64,000 nucleotides of DNA from Trichomonas vaginalis G3 (lineage: Eukaryota > Parabasalia > Trichomonadida > Trichomonadidae), in assembly GCF_026262505.1 (NCBI RefSeq), contig NC_067206.1, positions 19,613,319-19,677,318 on the forward strand. The letters run 5' to 3'. The notes below the pieces were generated by a model, which saw only the letters and a list, made by a program, of their open reading frames with translations, was not told where the DNA came from and made no database searches. The translations under genes were made by a program, and so were the position numbers. Of the stretch, positions 32,144 through 41,968 are shown piece after piece. The stretch's first letter is position 1. Each line of letters starts with the position of its first letter.

Positions 32144-32404
32144 ATGACTCAGACAAGCCCTACGAACAAGACCCAAGGGGTCATAGATGTTGAAGCATTG
32201 AAGAAAGAAATTCGCGAGCAAATTTTATCCGAACTAAAGGAACAAAAACAAGAACAAAAGCCAGAGAGACCAAAGAGAAAACTTAGTGAAAAACAACTTG
32301 CTGCATTAGCTGCTGGAAGACAAAAGAACCCAAGACTACTGGCGAAAAAAGCTAGAGAAGAAGCTGAAGCAAAAGCTAAAGAAGCTGAAGCAAAGAAAGA
32401 GTAA
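32144..32404 (+). CDS. Small basic Maverick protein
   Basis: I start at ATG 32144 (MTQTSPTNKTQGVIDVEALK), as the open frame before it has no ATG. The 86 residues have a short coil (KEIREQILSELKEQKQEQ), then a basic KLSEKQLAALAAGRQKN segment and an alanine-rich KE tail. The composition suggests nucleic-acid binding, perhaps a core or chromosome-condensing protein, by inference. It is divergent from the gene at 32098; the shared promoter region is about 45 bases. Confidence 0.6.
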   Translation: MTQTSPTNKTQGVIDVEALKKEIREQILSELKEQKQEQKPERPKRKLSEKQLAALAAGRQKNPRLLAKKAREEAEAKAKEAEAKKE

Positions 32405-32428
32405 ATGGCTTATTTTTATCCGAATTAA

Positions 32429-33286
32429 ATGTATAGACAAATACCTTTATCTGTTGCGTTCAGTAGTGAAAACCCTGACGTCAAAATAAAGGGGAACAGA
32501 GTAACGTTTAAGTTTCCAACAGACTGGATTGTGAACATAAATGAAGAGAAGTACATTGGCATAACAAATATGTATATAACACGTGCTTTCAGAAAGGTTG
32601 ACTTTATACTTCAAGTCGAGATAGAAAATGACGAACAGTCTTTAAGCGCCCAAAACATTCACATATACAAATACTTTGAAGACGATACAACATTGCTACA
32701 ATGTATGATTTCATTTAATGAGATGTTCGAGAAAAAGTTTAACATTGAAGTACAAACTTTACAGCCTTTACGTGAGTTTCTTGCACAACTGAAAGAAGAA
32801 GGTAGTCAGCCACAACTTATAGACTTTCATTATGAATTTAATGAAAGTGAAGATGGAACTCATGACTGTCAGTTTGTTATATATTCACCATTCAATGAAG
32901 TCGCTAAAGAGAAAGAAACTCCATTACGTATAAGATTTCAAATCTCTGAACCAAGTGATGATTTCAAAAATGTTTTCAATTATGATGCAATGCTTCCGAG
33001 GAAAAATGAATTTTCAAAGATTGTAACACCTGGCATTTGGGATAGAAAGCAAGCTATATTATATTCAAACTTAAGTAAGGGAGTTGAAAATGAGTTCATT
33101 GGTCATACAAGAACTACACCACTTCCTAACCCTAAATACTATAAATTAACTGGCTTCAATCGTGAGTTTTGGATAGACATGTTCTCCACTCATGACCATA
33201 ACTGCCCAGTGTTCTTACCTCCAGACCATAAGGACTGTCTCTACATTGAAGCACAACTCTTAAACTCTACCATCGCAGTATTGTAA
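32429..33286 (+). CDS. Penton-like (minor capsid) protein 1
   Basis: 285 residues, MYRQIPLSVAFSSENPDVKI, rich in beta strands. Its C-terminal 90 residues align by eye with those of the protein at 48,574-49,455: GIW, then a Ser-rich block, P-K-Y/H-Y, F....F, and a final LP-x-D-x-KD-x-L-x-IE block. Polintons encode one single-jelly-roll penton protein that caps the capsid vertices; this or its paralogue is the best candidate in the element. It begins 24 bases after the basic protein on the same strand, preceded by GGCTTATTTTTATC, a sequence that recurs after its own stop. Confidence 0.5.
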   Translation: MYRQIPLSVAFSSENPDVKIKGNRVTFKFPTDWIVNINEEKYIGITNMYITRAFRKVDFILQVEIENDEQSLSAQNIHIYKYFEDDTTLLQCMISFNEMFEKKFNIEVQTLQPLREFLAQLKEEGSQPQLIDFHYEFNESEDGTHDCQFVIYSPFNEVAKEKETPLRIRFQISEPSDDFKNVFNYDAMLPRKNEFSKIVTPGIWDRKQAILYSNLSKGVENEFIGHTRTTPLPNPKYYKLTGFNREFWIDMFSTHDHNCPVFLPPDHKDCLYIEAQLLNSTIAVL

Positions 33287-33293
33287 ATGACCA

Positions 33294-33321
33294 CATGGGC
33301 TTCGCCCTTGCCGCTAGCGGC
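33294..33321. repeat. GC-rich double hairpin
   Basis: CATGGGCTTCGCCC followed by GCCGCTAGCGGC: two adjacent small stems just after a stop codon. Related copies at 31,906-31,939, 36,967-36,994 and 49,565-49,596 (inverted) lie inside genes. Confidence 0.8.
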
Positions 33322-33405
33322 TTATTTTTATCACGAATGACCTCATTGCTGACAAAAATAAATGACCTCATTATTTTTCTCATTCATGACCTAGAATAAG
33401 CTTTC

Positions 33406-36400
33406 TTATGAGAAGTTATTGATAGAAAAGTTAAACTTCTCTTCAAATGCAGGTGTAGCAGACTTACATAAGTCGAATGCAATCTCTTGACCGTCATAAA
33501 GTGCTTTATATAACTTCATAACACTGAACTCAGAGTCTTTGTCAAATTTTCCTTGCGGAACCATTAAACCTTTATCTTCATCATAGAAACACTGAACAGA
33601 GTCAGGAAACATTTCATTAGCGGTTAAAGCAATAACATCTTGCTTCACGCCTTTCATTCTGCAGTGAAATGCAACTTCATTTAAATCATTCGTGAGTAAG
33701 TCTATGTAAGTCTTCTTTCCACAAAATATTGACTTGTATGCTAAACTTTGTTTTCCAGGTGTGATTTCTGCAAAGTCGCTATGAAATTGACCAAGGTTTT
33801 TACCAATGAGAACTCTTCCATAACGTTTCTCAAACTCTTCAGCTAAACGAGGGATATCTTCATTGTAGAGATGCATACTGTCCGTATCGCTATAAAAGAT
33901 GTCCATTCCTAAGTCCTCAGCAGTACAGAATACTTCACACATTATTCTCTTCGACATAGACAGAATGTTAACACCAAGTGGACAGAAGTTAAAGTGTCTG
34001 CAAATGCTTTTCGTTAGCTTGAAAAATAGTTTTATCTGAACCATCCAAACCTTCGAACTTCACTATATGGTTGTAGTTTCTGATGGCATATCTTATAGCA
34101 TCTTTGTCATTTACTATGGTTATTTTTGACTCAATAGGAGATAGAATAGTTTTGCCATAAATACTGTTCAGAATGAGCTTTATATTTTCTTGCAAAGGAT
34201 TTCCTTCTTTCTTATACTTTAACCTTAACTCAAACAACTTCTTTACTTCATCTCTTATTCTAATATCTCTGTTTCCATCGTAATAGTATCCTTGCAACAC
34301 TTCACATTTGACACCTTGATATTTTATGAGGTCTTGTAATGTTATATGGTCAACAAACATTAAACAGCAAGTGTTTGAACTTCTGGGAACGTTAAGTTCT
34401 GGATTTAGTTCAGGGTCACAAACTATTAAAGGAAAGTGTCTATGTATTCCAATCTCTGTTATCTTAATGAGAACAAAGAAGCCAGACATAAACTTTTCAC
34501 CAATGGGTTCCTTTTGGTCGTCATCGAATAAATGTCTCATGAGATACTCTGTGCTTAACATTTCTTTCTTCAATACTTTCGGTATACCTTCTAAAGTATA
34601 AAGTCTTGCTATAGCTGATGGATATAATGAAACAGCGTCGAAATCAGCAATGAGTTTCTTTTCGCTCTTTTGTTTAATGTTATCTGACAGCATACATCTT
34701 CCACCTTGAATACAGCGTGAAATAAATTCTCTTGGTTTATTTGAGAGGTCATATAAATTTCCATTCGGGAAGTACACTCTGTTCTCAAATAATTTGTTAG
34801 CAATTGAACAAATACTAACGTAGTCATAAACGTTTAAATCAAATTCCTTCAATATGTCATTGCGGAACTTAACAAAACCTTCTCTTAAAATTCTTACATC
34901 TTGTTTGCAATAAAATGTGCTATACTTTTCTAAGTCGAAGTGGTTTTCATCTATTCTGCAACCTTTGATGGAATCTATGTTTTTCATGAATGTATCTGCA
35001 TCCCGGATAAACTTACATGCTTCAGAAATGACACCAGTTCTGTTGTCATTTGCTAACAAAACACTGCTGTAGTAGTTATATGGAAATACTTCTTTCGGTC
35101 CTGTTTGTAATTTAAACATAGCAGGAAATAGTTTAAGCTTCTTATTTATAACACTGTAAGAGTCTTTTATAATAATAGCCCTTCCTTTATATAAACCAGT
35201 TATTTGCATTGTTCGTGAACCTTTAATGATGGGAGTTCCTTTCACTTCTGTCATGTGTCTTAAGATGAAGTTTATGTCATAACTGAGGTTATGGAAATAT
35301 ATTAAACTCTTGTCAGGAAGTCGTTCCAAAAATTCTGTTGCACAGTTCTGACCCCAAATGCTTTCACTCACTGAACCATCTTCACTGTCGTAACATATGT
35401 TAAAAGCTTTATGAAAGCCATCGGTACTGCACTCAAAGTCAGCAAAGAAAACGTGCTCAGGAATGAACTTGCACTTATTTTTATTTACTTCTTTTGACTC
35501 GGCTTTCTTCTTCAGTTGTACACAATACTTTGGAGCATATGACAAGTCTTTAAATGGTGCAAGGTTCTGTTTATATAAGTCAGTAGTATATGTGAAAAGT
35601 TCTCCATAAGAAATAGGTTCGAAATATTTGCACTCCCACAATGTTTTCATAACATCCCATAACGGTGTTGTTCTATCATAACGAACTACATATTTATCTT
35701 CTCTCTTTGTATAAATCTTCATTTGTTTCTCAATGTTCATTCCACCACAAGCTTTGAGAATTTCTTTGTAATTTCTGACGAAATATGTTGTCATTGGTAA
35801 TCTTTCATTTAGCATGTAGTGGTCTTCAACAAGAAGTAAGTCAATAGTTCTAACAGTTTCACATTCTTTTGGTATGTATCTCTTTATTTCATTATGTCTT
35901 GAGTCATTGAAATAACCAATGGTAACATTAAATGCTATACCTGTTGCGTCAGAAATTTCTTGTACTTTACTTTGAGGAAAGTCTCTAACACGAATGACTT
36001 CTCTCATGTGGTCAATAGTCTCTCCATCTACTCCAGCCTGAATGCAAGCATAAACGAAACAATTGTCTTCTGTCATAAGTGCTGCAGTTCTTTTGTTCAA
36101 TTCATTGAAGATTTGGTAGCGTTCAAGATTTATAGGTAATGTGCAAAGATACTTCCAGAACTGACCGCTTCTCTTCTTATAAAACTTCTTTTCACCATTA
36201 TCTTTCCAAAAGCTTTCTATAAGTGCTGGGTTTCCTGTTTGCTTAAGAGCTTCCAAAATGGCTTTCTGGTCATTTGTCAGTGTGCTTTCATCTCTATATG
36301 GTCTCTTTTTTGGTTTGCCTTTCTTTACATCTGACATCGTTAAGCCTTCATATTCTGTTAAATCATACATCTTTATTTCAGTAAGATTCTTTATGTTTGT

Positions 36401-36889
36401 CAAGAAGAAGTCATAGTGCATTTCAACAATACCTGCAGCATTTGCTTCTATCTCTGATATAAAGTTCTCCTTCAAGAGCTGATGTAGTAATGTTCCAATA
36501 TTATTGAGGTTTAACGTAGAACATTCATACTTTCCACCAAGTTTATAACATACCATCCATCTCTGTTGTGAGTTTATTTTAATTTTCTCTAAGAGTCTCA
36601 TGAAAACCTTACCGAAATGTTTGTGTAAGTAGTCTCTGTTTGGTTCATCTAAAGCTTCAATGTTAAAGTCAATGAGTCTATTGCCTGACTTCACATTTCT
36701 CTTCCTATTCTCTTCATCTTTCTTTAACCATCTCTCACCTTCTTTTGGTTTGTCGTCAATGGAACGAATGACATCGTTAGCTTTGCGAACTTGTTCTATA
36801 GCGCTCTTAAACATCTCTCTTCTCTGTTGTTTCAGTGTGTCGTCTCTTCTTCTTGTTTCACCAACGTTTGCATTTGTTATGTCAAACAT
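33406..36889 (-). pseudogene. polB: Maverick type-B DNA polymerase (interrupted)
   Basis: The replicative polymerase of the element, of the protein-primed B family. The 3'-5' exonuclease motifs are FADFEC (about residue 481), YFHNLSYDINF (about 530) and YCKQDVRIL (about 660). Polymerase motif A is DFDAVSLYPSA (about 750), motif B is KLILNSIYGK (about 905), and motif C is YSDTDSMH, encoded near 33,880. A long N-terminal region of about 480 residues precedes the exonuclease and contains a Cys...His pair that looks protease-like (see findings). The gene carries about one break. It is the longest gene in the element and is transcribed away from the integrase side. Confidence 0.9.
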
Positions 36890-36948
36890 TTCTCTTCTTA
36901 CTTCATGAGGTACTGAACGTCTATGATATAAGTCAATAGCAACGTCAT

Positions 36949-37161
36949 TTAAAGGAAATGCTCTTGCATGGACTTCGTCCTCGCCGCGTTGCGCTTTATG
37001 AACTCATGAATTCTATCATAACTTATTGCACCATTATAGTCTTTAATGAAGTCAGCGAGTGCTTTTTTGTTTGTTGCGTAATGTTTTGCTACTTCTATGT
37101 TAGCTTCTGTAAGAAGTTGTTTTATTTCCGAGTGTTCTAACTTAGACAACTTCCGATACAT
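36949..37161 (-). CDS. Small helical Maverick protein
   Basis: ATG at 37159-37161; 70 residues, MYRKLSKLEHSEIKQLLTEA, largely helical. The 3' end carries one of the GC-rich hairpin repeats (36,967-36,994). It lies directly upstream of the polymerase gene on the same strand, so it may be co-transcribed with it. Unknown function; it could be a small replication accessory protein, but nothing shows this. Confidence 0.45.
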   Translation of the reverse strand: MYRKLSKLEHSEIKQLLTEANIEVAKHYATNKKALADFIKDYNGAISYDRIHEFIKRNAARTKSMQEHFL

Positions 37162-37250
37162 CTTAGTAGGAAATAAAAAAATATTTTTTGAAAAAATTAG
37201 ATTAGATTTTTTAAAGTTATTTTTCAAAATAATTTAATATTTTTATTTTA

Positions 37251-37725
37251 ATGAAACACATGCAAGATTGCAAGTTCTTTTCATACAATGCTCTCGCTAC
37301 TGCCATCAAGAATGAGTTCAATAATGCTTCAAATGTTAATGTTATCTTTAACAAGAAGTTTGTGAAAGAATCTAAGTTTGGTCAGTATGTCAGACCATTA
37401 GCTATCGTCATTGACCGCAAACGTTATACTTCACAAGAGTTAGCAGTAGTTTTTGAAACAAAAGAGTTTCTTCGTGAATGTCAAAGATACTCATTATACT
37501 GTCATAAAGAACTCTAACGTTGACTTCTTCAGTATTGCTTTAAATCTTTCCGAACAGAAAGAATATAAGAAGGGTGAAACATCTGTGAAATATTATCCTT
37601 CATCTCTGAAGACAATAACGAACAAAGATGTTATACAAAAATTCTTACCAAAGGTTGAAGAAGCTTCTATTGACATTGACGAAGGAAGTGAAATGGTTGA
37701 AGAAATAGACCCTGAAGCTATTTAA
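37251..37725 (+). pseudogene. Small Maverick gene, interrupted
   Basis: Begins MKHMQDCKFFSYNALATAIK. Two overlapping frames carry what looks like one protein of about 155 residues: a helical start, a beta-like middle (KFGQYVRPLAIVIDRKRYTS) and an acidic tail (EASIDIDEGSEMVEEIDPEA). About one break. Divergent from the 70-residue gene at 37161, with a short shared leader. Confidence 0.5.
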
Positions 37726-39231
37726 GCAAAAATATATTTTTGAAGAACTGAAGGTGTCACTACGTCACCATGTCACCAGGTTAATTAACTTCTTTTAAAA
37801 AGTGTGACAACATGACATTTTGACAACAGGTACGAAAGAGCGAACAGCATGATGCTTCGTTAATGTTATTGTTAATGCTTACAGTGTCGAACATAATTGA
37901 CGTAGGATTCATGACTTCTTCGTAAATGGGTGTAAATATAGCACAAAAATATATTTTAGGTGAAGAGGTGAGATCTCACCCGTTTTTTCACCTCTTTTTC
38001 ACCTCATTCTCTCTTCATTAATGTTGTCGTGACTTCATCGTTAATGTTGTCGTGACTTCATTCTTCCTCTTTGAAGTTGTCGAAATATTCTGTTATTTTT
38101 TCCTTTAGTAATGGTAAGTTAGGGTTGTTAGATTCCCGACGATAGGTGTCTTGGAAGATTTGCCTGGTGTCATCATAGTGTCTTTAAATCAAAAATTTTA
38201 TTTTGGAGTTAGTTTTATTGATTTTTCAATAAAAAACATTTCTAAAACAAGAAAATAAAACGATAAAATATTTATATTTTATATAAGGATCTTATATATT
38301 TAAAATAAATATCATTTTATTTTTTTCATTGGTGTCTGTCAAACCATAATACACTATTCAAAAATTCAATGTGTCTTGCGGTTTCAAAAGACACCTTCAA
38401 ATTGAACGATAGCACAGACACTATTGAATTTTACCCATTGTATTTAGTTTTTACCCTTTTTATTTTTAAGAATTAATGACTGAAACAGCCGTTTTGCTAT
38501 GACCTCAATCACTTTTATTTATTATTTTAAATATTATTTAATTTTATTATTTGAATAGGCCAACTTATATTTGAGAAGCTCAATTTGAGACCACTTAATA
38601 CATTGAAATATCATAAATATTGAAATATTAAAAAGTGTATTTCAAAATATTGAAATTATAAAAATTTATAATACTGAAATTGAGACAAATTAATAAATTC
38701 AATGTGTTTTTTTTGAAATAACTCTCAAATATTATTTTTTTGTTTATTTAATGATGAATAAATATGATTGCTTTAGTCAATCTTAAAAACTAATTTAAGT
38801 TTAAAATAATGAAAGGATAATTTGATCGTTTTTTAAAATACAATTATTTTTGATGATTTGCAAGAATCTTTGAAAAGAATATAATATAGGTTCTATTTTT
38901 GTAAAATTTATCCAAATCATGTATTACATAAATTACGATTAAAACGATGAAAGAACCAAAAAGTGTGTTTTGTGTTTTGTTGTTGCGTGTTGGATGCGGG
39001 ATCCTGTTATTTCCGAAATCGACAAAAAATTTGGAAATTTAATTTCCGAAATCGAAATTATATTAATGTTTTTAATATTCTTATATCAAAAGGATTAAAG
39101 TTCATTAAGAGAAAAACAATTCTTCTTCTTCAATCTATTGGCGCATTTATTTATACACGCCAATAAGGAAGGGAAAATTATAAGACACCATGGTGTCTTC
39201 AAAACGCTAATTTTTGATATTTTTGACAACC
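37726..39231. other. Largest noncoding stretch of the Maverick
   Basis: About 1.5 kb with no supported gene. It holds a copy of the GGTGAGATCTCACC palindrome (37,967-37,980) with TTTTTTCACC to its right, a tandem TTAATGTTGTCGTGACTTCA pair near 38,018-38,060, and AT-rich sequence. Position near the middle of the element would suit an insertion scar or lost gene. Confidence 0.45.
39182..39199. repeat. Perfect 18-bp palindrome downstream of KilA-N gene
   Basis: AAGACACCATGGTGTCTT, about 30 bases past the stop of the KilA-N gene at 39,232. It may be an operator or transcription end signal. Confidence 0.7.
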
Positions 39232-40008
39232 CTATGGTAAGTCTTCTTTGAATGTAAGTATTGTGCAACCTTTGATGTCATAGTGTGTTTGAGGAAGAGT
39301 ATTTTTGACAATTTCCTTTATTTGTTCATTCGGAGTCATTGAAATCGGTAAGTTTTCACAATAGAACCAGTTTCTGTCAGATTTATATATTTTAGCGAGG
39401 TCATAAAAGCTCTTGTTGTTTCTTCTGACTAAATGTAACATAACCATATCTCTATCTTCTTCTTTCTCCATCTCTTCAGTGTAAATCATATACTTATAGC
39501 TCTTCTCCTTTCCTATTGGTACTGAACGTGGTATTCTTTTCTGTATGCTTTTGGCTTTGGATTCAATGACTTCATCTTTTGCTTGAAGTTTCTTTTCCAT
39601 CTCTCCACGTTCTGCTTTATATAGTTCATCTAACATCATGAAAATATAACAAGCATAACGAGGTGAAGCCCACATTGCTACAGCGTTTACTAAAAGTCTA
39701 TGAACATAATAACCTTTCAAACCAGGAGCCAAATTCTTGCGATTTTCGTACGGAATCTCTTCTCTCGGTTTTCCGAGTGAAGCAATCATATGAGGAAATT
39801 CTTCTAAAAGTTCTTTTGTCTGTTGGTTTTCAAACCAATGATATGCTTGCTTTGTAGAACGAAGAGCGTTCATTATACTTTGCATTTGGTACATGTCATC
39901 TTTGACCGAACGAATGAGTCTCAATTGTTTGTTATACTGTATGTACTCGTATTCTTCATTTATGGCTTCATGAACGATAGCAGTTGTTGTGTTCTCTGAT
40001 GTTGACAT
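39232..40008 (-). CDS. KilA-N domain protein 1
   Basis: I start at ATG 40006-40008 (MSTSENTTTAIVHEAINE), as codons upstream lack an ATG. 258 residues. The KilA-N DNA-binding domain spans about residues 25-135 and ends with its signature helix (VHRLLVNAVAMWASPRYACY). A coiled linker and a C-terminal beta-rich domain (KSYKYMIYTEEMEKEEDRDM ... NNKSFYDLAKIY) follow, similar in plan to the C-terminal domains fused to KilA-N in large DNA viruses. KilA-N proteins are common in phages, poxviruses, giant viruses and Trichomonas Mavericks and probably regulate transcription or replication. A paralogue lies 88 bases upstream. Confidence 0.8.
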   Translation of the reverse strand: MSTSENTTTAIVHEAINEEYEYIQYNKQLRLIRSVKDDMYQMQSIMNALRSTKQAYHWFENQQTKELLEEFPHMIASLGKPREEIPYENRKNLAPGLKGYYVHRLLVNAVAMWASPRYACYIFMMLDELYKAERGEMEKKLQAKDEVIESKAKSIQKRIPRSVPIGKEKSYKYMIYTEEMEKEEDRDMVMLHLVRRNNKSFYDLAKIYKSDRNWFYCENLPISMTPNEQIKEIVKNTLPQTHYDIKGCTILTFKEDLP

Positions 40009-40066
40009 TACTGTCTTTACATACAAGATAAAAATTTTTGTTAGAAAAAAATTAGCGTTATTTTCT
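40009..40066 (-). promoter_or_regulatory. Duplicated leader of KilA-N gene 1
   Basis: Nearly identical to 40,709-40,764 upstream of KilA-N gene 2: TTTTGTATGTAAAGACAGTA just before the ATG, an AT-rich run, and AAATAACGCTAATTTTT. Probable promoter and 5' leader copied along with the gene. Confidence 0.6.
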
Positions 40067-40096
40067 GACTTTCACAAAAGACCAAAAATAAACGCT

Positions 40097-40708
40097 TTAC
40101 ATGTATTTTTCAGCAACTTCGTCAAATAATTTTATAGCTTTATCTATCTCATCTACTTCAAACGTTTCTTTACCTTTCGTGGGAGCACCATACATTTTCT
40201 CAAAAACTTCAAGCAGTTCTGTTTCAGCAGCTCTCATATCATTAGCAAACACAACCTTGACTCTATTGACTGTACTGTCATATCTTTGAGTTATATTATA
40301 TGTCCTTCCTATCTTATATCTTTTTGTGTTGAAGTCCTTCGGTTTCTGAACGATATAAAGTAAGCCTTCACTGCAACGTTCTGAGTCGAATGAACCATAT
40401 GTTATGAAGTTATATCCAACAACTGGGTCTAACCATAACAAAACTATTGGTATAAGACTTTTGTCTATAAGATATGCTCTTGTTCCATGAAATGCTACTG
40501 ATATCATAAGCTCAGGATTTCTTGTCAAAATTTTCTGAGTTGAAGCATTTCTAACCCAGTCGTTTGTTTTCTTTCCAGATGGAGATATAATGTCTGACAA
40601 AGAATATTTGTTGTATTTCTTTGAGTATCTTACGTTTAAATCACCAATTCTAACCACTTTGGTGTCATTGTCTATCTTTCTAACTGTTTCAAACTCAAAG
40701 TTTGACAT
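40097..40708 (-). CDS. KilA-N protein 2 with GIY-YIG/T5orf172-like C-terminus
   Basis: ATG at 40706-40708 (MSNFEFETVRKIDNDTKVVR); 203 residues. The N-terminal half is a KilA-N domain (WVRNASTQKILTRNPEL ... SLIPIVLLWLDPVVGYNFIT). The C-terminal half, from about residue 112, reads GLLYIVQKPKDF...YKIGRT, which is the start of a GIY-YIG-type T5orf172 (MUG113) nuclease-like domain. It continues with ANDMRAAETELLEVFEKMYG and KETFEVDEIDKAIKLFDEVA, its usual helical end. KilA-N joined to T5orf172 is a known arrangement in DNA viruses and phages. It may cut or bind DNA at sites chosen by KilA-N. Confidence 0.8.
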   Translation of the reverse strand: MSNFEFETVRKIDNDTKVVRIGDLNVRYSKKYNKYSLSDIISPSGKKTNDWVRNASTQKILTRNPELMISVAFHGTRAYLIDKSLIPIVLLWLDPVVGYNFITYGSFDSERCSEGLLYIVQKPKDFNTKRYKIGRTYNITQRYDSTVNRVKVVFANDMRAAETELLEVFEKMYGAPTKGKETFEVDEIDKAIKLFDEVAEKYM

Positions 40709-40764
40709 TACTGTCTTTACATACAAAATAAAAATTTTTCTTAGAAAAAATTAGCGTTATTTTT
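40709..40764 (-). promoter_or_regulatory. Duplicated leader of KilA-N gene 2
   Basis: Copy of the leader at 40,009-40,066, with only a few differences. The ATG lies at the same distance from the shared ATGTAAAGACAGTA. Confidence 0.6.
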
Positions 40765-40802
40765 CTAACTAATGAAATTCATGAAATTTGGTCATTTTTC
40801 AG

Positions 40803-40851
40803 CAAAAATAATGTTTAGGTGAAGAGGTGAGATCTCACCTGTTTTTTCACC
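40803..40851 (+). repeat. 49-bp repeat with BglII palindrome, left of CxxC gene
   Basis: Identical, in inverted orientation, to 41,895-41,943. It contains GGTGAAGAGG, GGTGAGATCTCACC and GTTTTTTCACC. The pair brackets the gene at 40,871-41,809. Similar sequence lies inside both terminal repeats and near 37,967. Confidence 0.85.
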
Positions 40852-40870
40852 TGTTTTTTCACCTCTTTTT

Positions 40871-41809
40871 TCACAAGCGTTTTACATGAATTGTACGATG
40901 TATATTTGAAATCCTAAACAATTTCGTAGCTTCAATTTCTTCTTTTAGTATATCGAATGTTTTAATTGTGCCGAAAGTCTCTTTATATTTCTTCTTGACG
41001 TCAGACAGAAGGAAATCTTCTGCTGTTGGATAGTTTTTATTAAGAAATGTCAACATATCCATTTTATCTTCTGCTGGCTTTTCTGCTTCTTTCTTTAAGT
41101 CTGCATAGTCGTTTCGCATTCTTTCTATCTCTTTGACTGAGTAGTTATATTTTCTTATTGCTGCTTTACATTTTGAACATTGCGGCATCGTTTTTGCGTT
41201 ATACATTGAAACATTACCAGCTAAAACAACTAAAGCGTCAATTGCTCTCTTCATCTCAAACATAGCGGGTCTTATTTGTTCGTTCCATACTTTGTCTCTT
41301 CTATCTTTATCTCTTATTTCCCAAACACATTCAGCAACTAACGAAACAAAGTTATCGTATGTCTTAAACTCCACCGATTTATATATGTCAGAAATATTTT
41401 TATAAACCATGTCGCAATCTTTGTCCATAACTTTATGGTTGCAATGAAAACCAAGGAATTCATAATTTACTTTACGTATGAATTTCTTTATTTCTACTGA
41501 GTCAGTTGCTTTGACTTCAATTTCGTCGAATTCAGGAATAGTTAGTTTTTGCTGCTGAACTTCAGGTAGTTTAGGCAAATGGTCAATAATATCCTGCATG
41601 TCATAAAGATACTGTTCATTTGTTTCATCTTTCGCACTACAGTCTAAATTACTTGTTAAAAGTTCTTGCTTTATCTTCTGGATTTCTGTTTCAAAAGTAT
41701 ATGAAGAAGGAATAAAGTTTTTCATCTCTATCAACATTGACGTAGGATTCATGACTAACGAGTTTGGTGCTGTAGTTTGAATTGTTGTTGTACCGATTGT
41801 TGAAATCAT
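40871..41809 (-). CDS. Maverick protein with CxxC motif, 312 residues
   Basis: I prefer the ATG at 41807-41809 (MISTIGTTTIQTTAPNSLVM). An earlier ATG at 41879-41881 would add a hydrophobic lead read from AT-rich leader DNA that resembles the noncoding leaders of neighbouring genes. The protein is mostly helical, with CNHKVMDKDCDMV near residue 130, a CSKC pair near residue 215 and a charged coil after it. No enzyme motif is recognised. The gene is bracketed by inverted 49-bp repeats, which makes it look like a cassette added to the element. Function unknown. Confidence 0.6.
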   Translation of the reverse strand: MISTIGTTTIQTTAPNSLVMNPTSMLIEMKNFIPSSYTFETEIQKIKQELLTSNLDCSAKDETNEQYLYDMQDIIDHLPKLPEVQQQKLTIPEFDEIEVKATDSVEIKKFIRKVNYEFLGFHCNHKVMDKDCDMVYKNISDIYKSVEFKTYDNFVSLVAECVWEIRDKDRRDKVWNEQIRPAMFEMKRAIDALVVLAGNVSMYNAKTMPQCSKCKAAIRKYNYSVKEIERMRNDYADLKKEAEKPAEDKMDMLTFLNKNYPTAEDFLLSDVKKKYKETFGTIKTFDILKEEIEATKLFRISNIHRTIHVKRL

Positions 41810-41894
41810 ATCTTTTATACAAAATAAAAAAATAAATAAAAATAAAACTAACTTTATTTTTTCTATCTTAAGGAAATTCATGAAAATTCGTGAG

Positions 41895-41943
41895 GGTGAA
41901 AAAACAGGTGAGATCTCACCTCTTCACCTAAACATTATTTTTG
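41895..41943 (-). repeat. 49-bp repeat with BglII palindrome, right of CxxC gene
   Basis: Inverted copy of 40,803-40,851, identical over 49 bp by eye. Confidence 0.85.
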
Positions 41944-41968
41944 TCTGATTTACATCTAATGAAAAAGT

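Noticed and set aside
38963-39166. 67-codon frame in the Maverick noncoding stretch
   Set aside because: AT-rich, no conserved-looking motif, overlaps palindromic noncoding sequence.
41810-41881. Hydrophobic N-terminal lead of the CxxC gene as a signal peptide
   Set aside because: It is translated AT-rich leader DNA of the type seen before other Maverick genes; a downstream ATG gives a normal start.
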